A DNA stretch of 64,000 nt from Paulinella micropora. Its lineage: Eukaryota > Cercozoa > Imbricatea > Euglyphida > Paulinellidae. The stretch spans positions 1 through 64,000 of the forward strand of contig WBZZ01004624.1 of NCBI GenBank assembly GCA_019918135.1, read 5' to 3'. Shown here piece by piece: positions 63,081-64,000 of the stretch. The translations under genes and the position numbers were made by a program. The notes beneath the pieces are model-generated. The model did not search any database, was not told the origin of the DNA, and saw only the letters and a program-made list of their open reading frames with translations. The stretch's first letter is position 1; every line of letters starts with the position of its first letter.

Positions 63081-64000
63081 TCTTGCGCACCGTGCTCCGG
63101 CACGACCCTGCGGCGGATGGATGGGTGGTGGTCAATGTGCTAGGAGGACAAAAGCCTCACTACCCAGACGGCGTCCCGTCCGTGCCATGGCTCGGCCACC
63201 GTGCGCAAGGTCAGAAAAATATGAAAAGAGGTGGGGGAGGGGCGCGCTGAACATGTAAAAAAGATCATGTGAAAAAAGAAATCCTCGACAAATTTTAATT
63301 TTCGGCATTTAAAACTAAGAGAAAAAAGTGCCGGGGAGGATCAAATTATATCCCCCCCGTCGGTAAGAGGGAAAGGGGGGAAAGTGGCAGAAAGGATTTG
63401 AGAATACAAAGGGGGGAGAGTGCCCCGCCATGGGCTCAGTGGAGTCTGCTTAGTTTTTGTTGCAAATCTGCCCCTTGCTCTTTGAGCCCCCGGGCTCAGG
63501 GAGGGGGGTAGGGGTGAATGGAGGGGAGGCACAAGACAAAATGTAAAGGGGAGGGAGGGGGGCGCCAAGAGAGTGCGAAAAGAATACGCTGAATTAAAGC
63601 TCGACGGTCTTACACTCGGGGTACTACCTCCAACAGCGTCTGTCCGTGCCATGGCTCGGCCATCATCGTGCGCAAGGTCAGAATAGTATGAACAGAGAAA
63701 AAATTTTCTTTTGGTCTGACAACAAAGGAAACAGACGGGGGATGAGGAAGGGGGAAAGAAAGGGACGGGATGTGCATTCCCCCGCTCCCCCCTCGTCCCT
63801 CTGTTCCCTTTGTCCCCTGCTACCCCCCCCCCCCCCCCCGTCCCTTGTTTGCGCGTGCAAACGCGTTCCGAATTTTTTTTTTCCACTTTTCATATTTTTC
63901 CTATTTTCGCAGATCTTGCATAGGGAAGAGTCAGGGGCGCGCTAAGAACACACCAAAAAGAATCACGCAAAAACAGAAATCTCTGACAAAGTTTATTATT
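63081..64000. other. Repeat zone to the window end
   Basis: The GTGCCATGGCTCGGCCACCG unit at 63182 and 63645, forward 3'-end modules at ~63270-63310, 63580-63620 and 63955-64000, and another GTTTGCGCGTGCAAAC element (63847-63862). Arrangement is like 33.5-36.6 kb. No gene seen. Confidence 0.55.

Overview
The window is a eukaryotic nuclear contig, most likely from a microbial eukaryote (alga or protist); I cannot name the species. The evidence is a multi-exon gene with six GT-AG introns whose phases all agree, long CAA/ATT/TTC/GAA microsatellites, long G/C homopolymer runs, and several mobile or viral insertions side by side.

1 to ~12,060: an AT-rich integrated Polinton-like virus (PLV). On the minus strand lie a major capsid protein (cut by the window edge), penton, adenain-like protease, coiled-coil protein, small basic protein, FtsK/HerA-type packaging ATPase, membrane protein and a very long fibre with a C-terminal S74 chaperone. 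A retroviral-type (rve) integrase lies at the right end on the plus strand. Nearly every gene is split by single-base frame changes.

~12,060 to 12,945: CAA and ATT microsatellites and a 25-bp tandem repeat.

12,948 to ~22,610: a GC-rich, gene-dense block resembling a nucleocytoplasmic large DNA virus: two zinc-binding transcription-factor-like proteins, a PCNA-like clamp, a possible ssDNA-binding protein, structural-looking unknowns, and a ribonucleotide reductase large subunit. The segment of that reductase carrying the thiyl-radical cysteine is inverted.

22,651 to 33,349: a complete 10,699-bp DNA transposon with 383-bp terminal inverted repeats and a 4-bp target duplication (ATAC). Three uninterrupted copies of its target repeat at 47.6-48.6 kb confirm the boundaries. 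It carries two divergent genes. One encodes a SET-like domain, a DDE-type transposase domain and a RanBP2-type zinc finger in one frame. The other encodes a Lys/Glu-rich protein with a Gln/Asn-rich tail. Three tandem nested-palindrome units lie between them. This is the most novel item in the window.

33,350 to 64,000: a repeat-dominated region of polypurine/polypyrimidine DNA with decayed or duplicated genes: an alpha/beta hydrolase, a coiled-coil protein with a KilA/BRO-like neighbour, an F-box/LRR protein, two MYND zinc-finger copies, several small unknown genes in two copies, and a Ty3-like retroelement remnant. Recurrent families include a 3'-end module (~45 copies by eye), a 170-bp hairpin element, a GTTTGCGCGTGCAAAC element, a repeat with paired TTTGGCGCCAAA palindromes, and a ~350-bp tandem array. 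Where a recognisable gene survives, the 3'-end module usually follows its stop codon, which suggests this region derives from the same kind of viral genome.
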